Made by a program: the position numbers and the translations under genes. From contig CAVLCU010000058.1 of assembly GCA_963661545.1 (NCBI GenBank), positions 1-15,268 of the forward strand: a stretch of DNA of 15,268 bases, given 5' to 3'. Source of the DNA: Scatomonas sp963661545. Its GTDB lineage: Bacteria; Bacillota; Clostridia; Lachnospirales; Lachnospiraceae. Shown piece by piece: positions 1 through 6,116 of this stretch (within the stretch, counting starts at the first letter, position 1; every line of letters starts with the position of its first letter). The notes beneath the pieces are model-generated. The model worked only from the letters and a program-made list of their open reading frames with translations, was not told the DNA's origin and made no database searches.

Positions 1-76
1 AATCAGCAATTTAATCATGATGGCCGGTCATATCACAACACATGCAAGACAGTTGTTCATGGGATCAGGATTTTCG

Positions 77-718
77 TTATTCCAAAAGCCTGCCCTCCCT
101 TGAGATGGTAGCGACCTGCCACGGGATGAACTTGCCACTCGCTTGAAGAGCCGTCTCTGCCGCTCTTTGCAGCCCGCCGCAGCAGGGAACCTCCATACGT
201 ACAATGGTCACGCTCTTGATATCGTTGTCACGGATAATTGCCGTCAGCTTCTCGCTGTAATCTACCGCATCCAGCTTGGGACAGCCGATGATCGTAATCT
301 TGCCCTTCATGAAATCCTCATGCATGTTGGCATAGGCATATGCAGTGCAATCTGCTGCAATCAGCAGTTTTGCCCCGTCAAAGAAGGGAGCCTGCGTCGG
401 AACCAGTTTAATCTGGCAGGGCCACTGGCCGAGCCGAGAGACAGGCTTGCCGGTCTGAACCGGAGAGCCATCCATTTTCTTTTTCTCCTTTGCTTCCTGT
501 ACCGCTTTCTCGTCATATTCGGGAGCCTCGCGCTCCTCAAAGGTAATGGCTCCTGTCGGACATCCCGGCAGGCAGTCGCCGAAGCCATCGCAGAAATTCT
601 CCCTAACCAGTTTGGCCTTGCCGGCTACGATGTCGATAGCCCCCTCATGGCAGGCGCTGGCACACAGCCCACACCCGTTGCATTTTTCTTCGTCTATATG
701 AATAATCTTTCTAAGCAT
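77..718 (-). CDS. Ferredoxin-like protein with N-terminal Fe-S domain and Cys-rich C-terminal domain
   Basis: 213 aa. The N-terminus (about residues 5-60) is a two-cluster ferredoxin fold. Cluster I has the full set C13-x2-C16-x2-C19-x3-C23. Cluster II reads C43-D-G-F46-G-D-C49-x3-C53, so the second cysteine is replaced by Phe; a [3Fe-4S] cluster or a non-Cys ligand is possible. Residues 65-95 are a charged linker. The C-terminal domain carries more cysteines (C101, C124, C146 in GCPKLD, and C179-C180 in VPCCGG), which suggests another metal or redox site. No signal peptide or membrane segment is visible, so it should be cytosolic. The minus-strand start is supported by a GAGGAGG-type ribosome binding site 8 nt upstream (plus 727-733). 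It is divergent from a Crp/Fnr regulator and shares an operator with it. Similar proteins occur beside hybrid-cluster-protein and Crp/Fnr genes in Clostridia, so a redox or nitrosative stress role is a guess. The exact substrate is unknown. Confidence 0.85.
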   Translation of the reverse strand: MLRKIIHIDEEKCNGCGLCASACHEGAIDIVAGKAKLVRENFCDGFGDCLPGCPTGAITFEEREAPEYDEKAVQEAKEKKKMDGSPVQTGKPVSRLGQWPCQIKLVPTQAPFFDGAKLLIAADCTAYAYANMHEDFMKGKITIIGCPKLDAVDYSEKLTAIIRDNDIKSVTIVRMEVPCCGGLQRAAETALQASGKFIPWQVATISREGRLLE

Positions 719-726
719 TGCGCTGT

Positions 727-733
727 CCTCCTC
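727..733 (-). promoter_or_regulatory. Ribosome binding site of the ferredoxin-like gene
   Basis: On the minus strand this reads GAGGAGG, a near-perfect Shine-Dalgarno sequence 8 nt before the ATG at 718. It fixes the start of the ferredoxin-like gene. Confidence 0.8.
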
Positions 734-748
734 ACTTTTTCTGTTTCA

Positions 749-754
749 AATATA
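749..754 (-). promoter_or_regulatory. Inferred -10 box of the ferredoxin-like gene (activator-dependent promoter)
   Basis: The minus strand reads TATATT here, giving a predicted start of transcription near 742. No good -35 hexamer lies 17-18 nt upstream (CAGCAT or ACAGCA). The inverted repeat centred at 783.5 falls at -41.5, the classic class II position for CRP/FNR-type activators, which replace -35 contacts. The -10 match is short, so the call depends on this geometry. Confidence 0.5.
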
Positions 755-775
755 CATCAAACATTTTTCTAATGC

Positions 776-791
776 TGTATCCATAGATACA
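776..791. promoter_or_regulatory. Crp/Fnr-type operator (perfect inverted repeat)
   Basis: The sequence TGTATC-CATA-GATACA is a perfect 6-bp inverted repeat with a 4-nt spacer, the same half-site spacing as FNR-family sites (TTGAT-N4-ATCAA). It lies between a Crp/Fnr-family gene and its divergent neighbour. It overlaps the -35 box of the regulator's promoter (788-793) and is centred at -41.5 of the inferred minus-strand promoter. The simplest reading is activation of the ferredoxin-like gene and autorepression of the regulator. Confidence 0.65.
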
Positions 792-816
792 CAATCAGAA
801 AAAAATGCTGTATAAT
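788..816 (+). promoter_or_regulatory. Promoter of the Crp/Fnr-family regulator
   Basis: A perfect -10 TATAAT (811-816) lies 17 bp downstream of TACACA (788-793, four of six matches to TTGACA). The predicted transcript starts near 823. This rules out the upstream ATG at 819 as translation start and supports ATG 849. Confidence 0.75.
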
Positions 817-848
817 AGATGCACCAGTATATCGAAGGGAGAATCGTT

Positions 849-1535
849 ATGGACTATTCTGTGCTTGAGAAAAGCGATTTATTTTCCGGTATATCCGCTG
901 CGGATCTGCGGGTAGTATTGGAGGAGATCCCCCATCACATCCAGTGTTACGATAGAGGCGAAACCATTTTTCATCTGTGGGAGGAGGCCACCCGGATCGG
1001 TATTATTCTTGAGGGCAGGGTTGAGGCGCAAAAACTATTTCCCAACGGAAGTCAGATCAATGTATCTGTCCGTATGTCTGGGGAAACGATTGGCCTGGCA
1101 GCGGTTTTTTCAAAAAATCGGAAATACCCCTGCGACATGGTGGCGTTAGTACCTGCTACTGTGATGATGGTCCGAAAAGAGGATTTGATCCGTATGATGC
1201 AGAAGAATGTCCGCATCCTGGAAAATCTTATCACAGAGATTGCAGCAGCGACTTATATGCTGCAGCAGAAGCTGGAACTTCTGTCCTACAATGGGATCGC
1301 ACAGAAGGCTGCCTTTTGGCTTTTGATGCAGGCTCGGCAAACGGGAAAAGATACCGTAAAGATTCCCGATTCCGTATCAAAGTGGTCAATGATGATGAAT
1401 GTCTCTCGACCCTCCCTTCACAGGGAACTGAAAAAGCTGCAAAGCCAGGGAATCCTCCGATATGATTCGTCAGGAGTGAAGATTTTGAATACCCAGGCGC
1501 TGTATGATGTTTTAGGTCAATCAAGAGAGATCTGA
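849..1535 (+). CDS. Crp/Fnr-family transcriptional regulator
   Basis: 228 aa, the usual size for the family. An N-terminal cyclic-nucleotide-binding-type beta-barrel spans about residues 10-115, a long dimerisation helix about 115-150, and a C-terminal winged helix-turn-helix about 170-215. The recognition helix contains SRPSLHRELKKLQ, typical of Crp/Fnr proteins. Only C33 and C95 are present, so there is no FNR-type four-cysteine cluster; sensing could involve haem, another ligand or a protein partner. I chose ATG 849 over the in-frame ATG at 819 because GAAGGGAGA (834-842) is well spaced from it and because 819 lies upstream of the predicted transcription start. The divergent Fe-S protein and shared palindrome fit an HcpR-like local regulator of redox or nitrosative stress. 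That role is inferred from context and is not proved by the sequence. Confidence 0.9.
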   Translation: MDYSVLEKSDLFSGISAADLRVVLEEIPHHIQCYDRGETIFHLWEEATRIGIILEGRVEAQKLFPNGSQINVSVRMSGETIGLAAVFSKNRKYPCDMVALVPATVMMVRKEDLIRMMQKNVRILENLITEIAAATYMLQQKLELLSYNGIAQKAAFWLLMQARQTGKDTVKIPDSVSKWSMMMNVSRPSLHRELKKLQSQGILRYDSSGVKILNTQALYDVLGQSREI

Positions 1536-1560
1536 CAAGGGCACAATCCGTGTAACCACA

Positions 1561-1600
1561 GGTTTGGGTGTTTTGACAGCCAAACCAATTTTATGGTTTT
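1561..1600 (+). terminator. Hairpin terminator after the regulator
   Basis: GGTTTGG (1561-1567) pairs with CCAAACC (1580-1586). An inner TGT/ACA pairing around a TTTG loop extends the stem past one G-G mismatch. An AT-rich stretch (AATTTTATGGTTTT) follows. The tail is interrupted, so it is a moderate rather than ideal intrinsic terminator. Confidence 0.55.
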
Positions 1601-1611
1601 GTGAAAAGTGA

Positions 1612-1640
1612 TTGAAGAAAAGGGAAAATTCTGTTACAAT
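1612..1640 (+). promoter_or_regulatory. Promoter of the hydrogenase operon
   Basis: TTGAAG (1612-1617) and TACAAT (1635-1640) are separated by exactly 17 bp. This puts transcription start near 1647, about 42 nt before the hydC start codon. It lies just downstream of the regulator's terminator, so hydCBA should be an independent transcript. Confidence 0.65.
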
Positions 1641-1688
1641 TAGTATAAAATTGCCGAATACGGTACACAGGAAAAGGAGTAGTGACAA

Positions 1689-2171
1689 ATGCTGGACCAG
1701 TCTTACTACCGGAAAGCGGATGAAATCATTGAGCGCTATGGAAGAACATCAGCGTCCTTGATTCCCATTATGCAGGATATTCAGGAGGAATATCGTTACC
1801 TGCCGGGGGAATTGCTTTCTTACGTTGCGGAGGAAATCGGAGTTACAGAGGCTAAGGCTTACAGTGTTGCAACCTTTTATGAGAATTTTTCCTTTGAGGC
1901 GAAGGGAAAATACATCATCAAGGTCTGTGACGGAACTGCCTGCCATGTGCGCAAATCCATGCCGGTGTTGGAGGCACTGTATAAGAAGCTGGGATTGAGT
2001 AAGAAGAAACATACCACAGACGATATGTTATTTACCATTGAGACAGTTTCCTGTCTGGGCGCCTGTGGCCTTGCACCTACTATGATGGTAAATGAAGAGG
2101 TTCATCCAAGAATGACCCCGGAGAAGGCGGAGGAATTAATCGACCGATTAAGAGGAGGTGACAAGGAATGA
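1689..2171 (+). CDS. hydC: NuoE-like [2Fe-2S] subunit of the [FeFe]-hydrogenase complex
   Basis: 160 aa, the normal length for HydC/HndA/NuoE-type proteins. A helical N-terminal part (about 1-70) is followed by a thioredoxin-like [2Fe-2S] domain. The ligands are visible as C80-x4-C85 (CDGTACHVR) and C122-x3-C126 (CLGACGLAP). In HydABC complexes this subunit sits next to HydB and belongs to the core where electrons from NAD(P)H and ferredoxin meet. It is cytosolic. The start follows AAAAGGAGT at about 1672-1680. The stop overlaps the hydB start as ATGA (2168-2171), indicating translational coupling. The adjoining hydB and hydA make hydrogenase use far more likely than complex I or formate dehydrogenase. 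An alternative name is hndA. Confidence 0.93.
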   Translation: MLDQSYYRKADEIIERYGRTSASLIPIMQDIQEEYRYLPGELLSYVAEEIGVTEAKAYSVATFYENFSFEAKGKYIIKVCDGTACHVRKSMPVLEALYKKLGLSKKKHTTDDMLFTIETVSCLGACGLAPTMMVNEEVHPRMTPEKAEELIDRLRGGDKE

Positions 2172-4153
2172 TCCAAACCAGAGAAGATTTGTCTGCCCTC
2201 CGGGAGGCCTCCCGGGAGAAGCTGCAGGCCTATGATTGTCGTATCCTTGTCTGCTCGGGTACCGGATGTATTGCCACCGGCTCAGAGAAGATCTATGAGA
2301 GATTTCGGGAGATTTGCCAGGATACCCCGGGGGTAGTTCTGGAATTTGCCCCCCATGATCAGGGGCAGACCGGTGGCCCGGAGGAAGAGTCGCCGCAGGC
2401 AGAAGAGCCAAAGGAGTCTGGGCAGGCAACCGGGGAGGAAGAAGCCGGCCTGCAAGAGGAGAAGAAGAATCCCTTGCTGGGGGTGAAGAAGACCGGCTGC
2501 CAGGGAATCTGTGAGCTGGGACCCCTGGTTCGGATTCAGAAGGGTGACCGTGTCATCCAGTATACCAAGGTTCAGGCAGGGGACTGCCAGGAGATTTTTG
2601 AGGAAAGTGTCATAGGGGATCAGGTGGTGGATCGCCTTCTCTATAGTCAGAAGGGCCGAGTGTATGAGAAGCCGGAGGAGATTCCCTTTATTGCCAAGCA
2701 GACCCGTCTTGTCCTGGAGAACTGCGGACGCTTTGATGCGGAGTCTTTGGAGGAATATGTGGCCAGTGGCGGCTTGCAGGCCTTGGAGAAGGCTCTCTAT
2801 GAGATGACTCCGGAGGAGATCATTGATACAGTTGACCAATCCGGATTGCGGGGTCGAGGGGGCGGCGGTTTCCCGGCAGGCCGGAAGTGGAAGCAGGTAG
2901 CCCGTCAAAAGGAGAAGCAGAGATACCTGGTCTGCAACGGGGACGAGGGAGACCCGGGAGCCTTCATGGATGGTTCTGTCATGGAGGGAGATCCCTATCG
3001 GCTGATCGAGGGGATGATGCTGGCTGCCTATGCCGTGAAGGCGGAGAATGGCTACATTTATGTACGTGCCGAGTATCCCATGTCTGTCAAACGTCTTCGC
3101 CATGCCATTGAGGAATTGGAAAAGGCAGGACTTCTGGGGGATCATATCCTGGGAACGGACTTTTGTTTTCATATGCATATCAACCGGGGGGCAGGAGCCT
3201 TTGTCTGCGGAGAGGGATCTGCTTTGACCGCCTCCATTGAGGGCAATCGGGGTATGCCCCGGGTAAAGCCCCCTCGAACGGTAGAAAAGGGTCTGTGGGC
3301 CAAGCCTACGGTCTTGAATAACGTGGAGACCTTTGCCAATGTTCCCAAAATCCTGCTCAATGGCGCAGACTGGTATCGGTCCATCGGCACGGTAGGCAGT
3401 CCGGGAACCAAGACCTTCTCCCTCACCGGTGCGATTGAGAATACGGGTCTGATCGAAGTTCCCATGGGCACGACTCTGCGGGAGATTATTTTCGACATCG
3501 GCGGCGGTGTAAAGGATGGCAGTCAGTTCAAGGCGGTTCAGATCGGCGGCCCCTCCGGCGGCTGTTTGACAGAAGAGCATCTGGATGTGCCCCTGGATTT
3601 TGATTCGGTGAAGAAATATGGCGCTATCGTGGGCTCCGGTGGTCTGGTGGTCATGGATGAGCATACCTGTATGGTGGAGGTTGCCCGTTTCTTCATGAGC
3701 TTCACCCAGCGGGAATCCTGCGGCAAATGTGTTCCCTGCCGGGAGGGTACGAAGCGGATGCTGGAGATCCTGGAGAGGATCGTGGCTGGTAAGGGGCAGA
3801 TGGAGGATCTGGAACGGCTGCAGGAGCTGGCCGAGATGGTCAAGAGCATGGCTCTGTGCGGTTTGGGCAAGAGTGCCCCTCTCCCGGTTCTGTCTACCCT
3901 GAAGCTCTTCCGGCATGAATATGAAGAGCACATCAGGGATCACAAGTGCCGGGCAAAGGTCTGCGATGCCATGAAGCAATATAAGATTCATCCGGATCTG
4001 TGTCGTGGTTGTTCCAAGTGTGCCAAGAATTGCCCGGTTCAGGCGATTACGGGCGAGCTGAAGAAATGTTATCACATTGATCCCAATATTTGTATTCATT
4101 GCGGCGCTTGCAAAGAGAACTGTGCATTTGATGCGATCTATATTGCGGATTAA
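2168..4153 (+). CDS. hydB: NuoF-like flavin/NAD(P)-binding subunit of bifurcating-type [FeFe]-hydrogenase
   Basis: 661 aa. Domains in order: a thioredoxin-like [2Fe-2S] domain with C29, C34, C111 and C115; the NuoF FMN/nucleotide domain with a glycine-rich GRGGGGFPAGRKW motif at 229-241 and CNGDEGDPGAF at 256-266; an SLBB-like region; an N3-type [4Fe-4S] site C518-x2-C521-x2-C524 with C564; and a C-terminal 2[4Fe-4S] ferredoxin (C612/615/618/622 and C642/645/648/652). This layout is typical of HydB/HndC. It takes electrons to or from NAD(P)(H) at FMN and is central to flavin-based bifurcation in HydABC enzymes. Two oddities stand out. An acidic Gln/Glu/Gly/Pro-rich insert (about 61-100) separates the cysteine pairs of the first cluster. 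The nucleotide pocket has G350 and R370 where complex I NuoF proteins have Glu and Phe. Coupled to hydC by ATGA overlap; hydA follows 13 nt later. Confidence 0.95.
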   Translation: MIQTREDLSALREASREKLQAYDCRILVCSGTGCIATGSEKIYERFREICQDTPGVVLEFAPHDQGQTGGPEEESPQAEEPKESGQATGEEEAGLQEEKKNPLLGVKKTGCQGICELGPLVRIQKGDRVIQYTKVQAGDCQEIFEESVIGDQVVDRLLYSQKGRVYEKPEEIPFIAKQTRLVLENCGRFDAESLEEYVASGGLQALEKALYEMTPEEIIDTVDQSGLRGRGGGGFPAGRKWKQVARQKEKQRYLVCNGDEGDPGAFMDGSVMEGDPYRLIEGMMLAAYAVKAENGYIYVRAEYPMSVKRLRHAIEELEKAGLLGDHILGTDFCFHMHINRGAGAFVCGEGSALTASIEGNRGMPRVKPPRTVEKGLWAKPTVLNNVETFANVPKILLNGADWYRSIGTVGSPGTKTFSLTGAIENTGLIEVPMGTTLREIIFDIGGGVKDGSQFKAVQIGGPSGGCLTEEHLDVPLDFDSVKKYGAIVGSGGLVVMDEHTCMVEVARFFMSFTQRESCGKCVPCREGTKRMLEILERIVAGKGQMEDLERLQELAEMVKSMALCGLGKSAPLPVLSTLKLFRHEYEEHIRDHKCRAKVCDAMKQYKIHPDLCRGCSKCAKNCPVQAITGELKKCYHIDPNICIHCGACKENCAFDAIYIAD

Positions 4154-4162
4154 GGGAGGTGA
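4154..4162 (+). promoter_or_regulatory. Ribosome binding site deciding the hydA start
   Basis: GGGAGGTGA lies 4 nt before ATG 4167, immediately after the hydB stop. It supports this start over the in-frame ATG at 4077, which is deep inside hydB. Confidence 0.85.
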
Positions 4163-4166
4163 CATT

Positions 4167-5855
4167 ATGGGAACAATGACAATTGACGGCAGAAAAGTGG
4201 AATTTACCGAGGAAAAGAATGTATTGTCAGTCATTCGCAAGGCCGGTATCAACATTCCCACCCTGTGTTACCATTCGGAGGTGTCCACCTTTGGCGCCTG
4301 TCGGCTGTGCACGGTGGAGGATGAGAAGGGTCATACCTTTGCCTCCTGTTCCGAAGAACCCAGAGATGGCATGGTGGTCTATACCAATACCGGCAAATTA
4401 AAGAAATACAGAAAGCTTATCGTGGAGCTGCTCCTGGCAGCCCATTGCAGGGATTGTACCACCTGTGTCAAGAGCGGTGAATGCGACCTGCAGCAGTTGG
4501 CCCATCGACTGGGTATCCTGGATATCCGGTTTCAGAATACCAGGGAACATAAGGAATTGGATGTCAGTTCACCGGCTATTATTCGAGATCCCAATAAGTG
4601 TATTCTCTGTGGGGATTGTGTCCGCGCCTGTGAAGAATTACAGGGGATTGGGGCTTTGGGCTTTGCCTTCCGGGGAACGGATGCCATGGTGATGCCGGCC
4701 TTTGATAAGAAGCTGTCCCAGACGGATTGTGTGGGATGCGGACAGTGCCGGGTATACTGTCCCACAGGCGCTATCAGTATCCATTCCAATATCGATCAGG
4801 TTTGGGATGCTCTGGCAGATCCGGAGGTTCGGGTCATTGCCCAGGTAGCTCCGGCGGTTCGGGTTGCCATCGGGGATTCCTTTGGCCTTCCCAAAGGGAA
4901 GAGTGTTATGGGGAAAACCGTCAATGTTCTCCACCGGATGGGCTTTGATGAGGTCTATGACACGGCATTTTCCGCTGACCTTACGGTCATGGAGGAGTCG
5001 GCGGAGCTCCTGAATCGCCTGGAGACCGGCAGGAAGCTGCCCATCCTGACCTCCTGCTGTCCGGCCTGGGTGAAGTTTGTATGTGACCATTATCCGGAAT
5101 ATAAGGAGAATCTGTCCACCTGCAGATCCCCCCAGGGGATGTTGTCAGCCATTACCAAGGAATGGTACAGGGATCCCAAACGATCCCAGGGAAAACGAAC
5201 CGTCATGGTGTCCATTATGCCCTGCACGGCCAAGAAAATGGAGGCAAAACGCCCCAACAGCTTTACCCGGGGAGAGCAGGATACGGATTATGTCATTACT
5301 ACCACGGAGCTGATCCGTATGATCAAGAATTCCGGAATTGATTTTGCCTCTCTGGAGCCGGAAGCCAGTGACGTACCCTTTGGTTTGGGATCCGGCGGCG
5401 GCATTCTCTTCGGCGTGACGGGAGGCGTGACGGAAGCGGTTCTTCGACGCCTGATTCCGGAGCACAATAAGGCAGCCTTGGAGGCCGTTGCCCAATGTGG
5501 AGTGCGCGGGGAGGAGCAGATTAAAGAATTTACCATTCCCTATGAGGGTCAGGAACTCAGGATATGCGTCTGCAGCGGACTTGCCAAGGCCAGGGAAGTG
5601 ATGGAAAGGGTCAAAAGCGGACAAGCCCAGTATCACCTGATCGAGGTAATGGCTTGCCGCCGGGGCTGTGTCATGGGCGGCGGACAGCCTCCCAGAGCCG
5701 GCGTCCATACCAAAGAAGCCCGTATGGAGGGAATCTACCGGGCGGACAGCGTAGCTGTCATCAAGAAACCCGATGAGAATCCCATGATGCAGTCCCTCTA
5801 TGACGGATTCTTGAAGGGAAAGACCCATGAGCTTTTACACAACAGCAGATATTAA
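4167..5855 (+). CDS. hydA: [FeFe]-hydrogenase catalytic subunit
   Basis: 562 aa. The N-terminus carries a [2Fe-2S] domain (C34, C45, C48, C61), a His/Cys [4Fe-4S] site (H93-x3-C97-x2-C100-x5-C106) and a 2[4Fe-4S] ferredoxin (C145/148/151/155 and C188/191/194/198). The C-terminal H-cluster domain shows all three signatures: L1 TSCCPAW (295-301, with proton-path C297 and ligand C298), L2 MPCTAKKME (351-359) and L3 EVMACRRGCVMGGGQP (493-508, ligands C497 and C501). It should catalyse reversible H2 oxidation. The length matches the M3 clostridial CpI-type layout; it lacks the C-terminal [2Fe-2S] extension of the roughly 645-aa Thermotoga HydA. Being last in hydCBA, it is best read as part of an electron-bifurcating HydABC complex. 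Maturases HydE, HydF and HydG are not in the window and must lie elsewhere. Confidence 0.96.
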   Translation: MGTMTIDGRKVEFTEEKNVLSVIRKAGINIPTLCYHSEVSTFGACRLCTVEDEKGHTFASCSEEPRDGMVVYTNTGKLKKYRKLIVELLLAAHCRDCTTCVKSGECDLQQLAHRLGILDIRFQNTREHKELDVSSPAIIRDPNKCILCGDCVRACEELQGIGALGFAFRGTDAMVMPAFDKKLSQTDCVGCGQCRVYCPTGAISIHSNIDQVWDALADPEVRVIAQVAPAVRVAIGDSFGLPKGKSVMGKTVNVLHRMGFDEVYDTAFSADLTVMEESAELLNRLETGRKLPILTSCCPAWVKFVCDHYPEYKENLSTCRSPQGMLSAITKEWYRDPKRSQGKRTVMVSIMPCTAKKMEAKRPNSFTRGEQDTDYVITTTELIRMIKNSGIDFASLEPEASDVPFGLGSGGGILFGVTGGVTEAVLRRLIPEHNKAALEAVAQCGVRGEEQIKEFTIPYEGQELRICVCSGLAKAREVMERVKSGQAQYHLIEVMACRRGCVMGGGQPPRAGVHTKEARMEGIYRADSVAVIKKPDENPMMQSLYDGFLKGKTHELLHNSRY

Positions 5856-5873
5856 AGCGCAGGAGAGCAAAAA

Positions 5874-5909
5874 GAGGCGGCAGATGACAGTCTGCTGCTT
5901 CTTTTTTTT
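5874..5909 (+). terminator. Intrinsic terminator of the hydCBA operon
   Basis: An 11-bp stem (GAGGCGGCAGA, 5874-5884, with TCTGCTGCTTC, 5891-5901, containing two G-T pairs) closes a 6-nt loop and is followed by eight T residues (5902-5909). It separates hydCBA from the folate module. Confidence 0.92.
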
Positions 5910-5941
5910 GCTGATCTGCACTGACCCTGCCAAAAGGGAAA

Positions 5942-5959
5942 TGTACTAAATTTTGTACA
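5942..5959. promoter_or_regulatory. Quasi-palindromic operator candidate upstream of the metV-rnfC promoter
   Basis: TGTACTAAATTTTGTACA is an 18-bp inverted repeat broken by only one T-T mismatch on each side of the centre (arms TGTAC/GTACA and AAA/TTT). Its centre lies about 66 bp upstream of the predicted transcription start, a position used by activators. It is not followed by a T tract in either direction and looks like a protein site rather than a terminator. No cognate regulator is identifiable. Confidence 0.45.
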
Positions 5960-5981
5960 AGAAAGAAACTACATTAGAGGC

Positions 5982-6010
5982 TGGAATAGTCATATTGCCT
6001 ATGGTATAAT
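5982..6010 (+). promoter_or_regulatory. Extended -10 promoter of the folate reductase operon
   Basis: A perfect TATAAT (6005-6010) is preceded by TGG at 6002-6004, giving an extended -10 element. The -35 candidate TGGAAT (5982-5987) is weak but correctly spaced at 17 bp. Transcription should start near 6017. Confidence 0.7.
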
Positions 6011-6016
6011 GAACAG

Positions 6017-6116
6017 GTAGAGTAGAGAAGGGTTGAACACTGCCTCGGCATCCTCTGGAAAGAGCCGAAGAAGTCTGACAGCCTGATATTCATAAATCCT
6101 AGAAAGGAGAATATTG
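6017..6116 (+). promoter_or_regulatory. Long 5' leader with a hairpin before metV-rnfC
   Basis: About 97-100 nt lie between the predicted transcription start and the start codon, much longer than the leaders of the other genes here. A hairpin can be drawn from TCGG (6045-6048) and CTCT (6053-6056) pairing with AGAG (6061-6064) and CCGA (6065-6068) around a GGAA tetraloop, with a 4-nt bulge. I could not match it to the THF, cobalamin or SAM riboswitch consensus. It may be a plain structured leader. Confidence 0.35.

Noticed and set aside
1..76. Start of another minus-strand gene after the ferredoxin-like gene (possible ATG at 16-18)
   Set aside because: Only six codons are visible before the window edge, there is no convincing ribosome binding site, and the sequence does not match the start of a hybrid cluster protein.
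2282..4261. A 659-residue open frame on the minus strand opposite hydB
   Set aside because: It is the codon shadow of hydB. Its translation shows no domain, has no well-placed ribosome binding site and runs across a confident gene with all its cofactor motifs.
5983..5998. Possible sigma-54 promoter (GG...GC pattern)
   Set aside because: The spacing between GG and GC is 12 nt rather than 10, and a perfect extended -10 TATAAT lies just downstream, which explains the promoter better.
6017..6116. THF, SAM or cobalamin riboswitch in the metV-rnfC leader
   Set aside because: The conserved core sequences of these riboswitches are not present. Only a simple hairpin can be supported.
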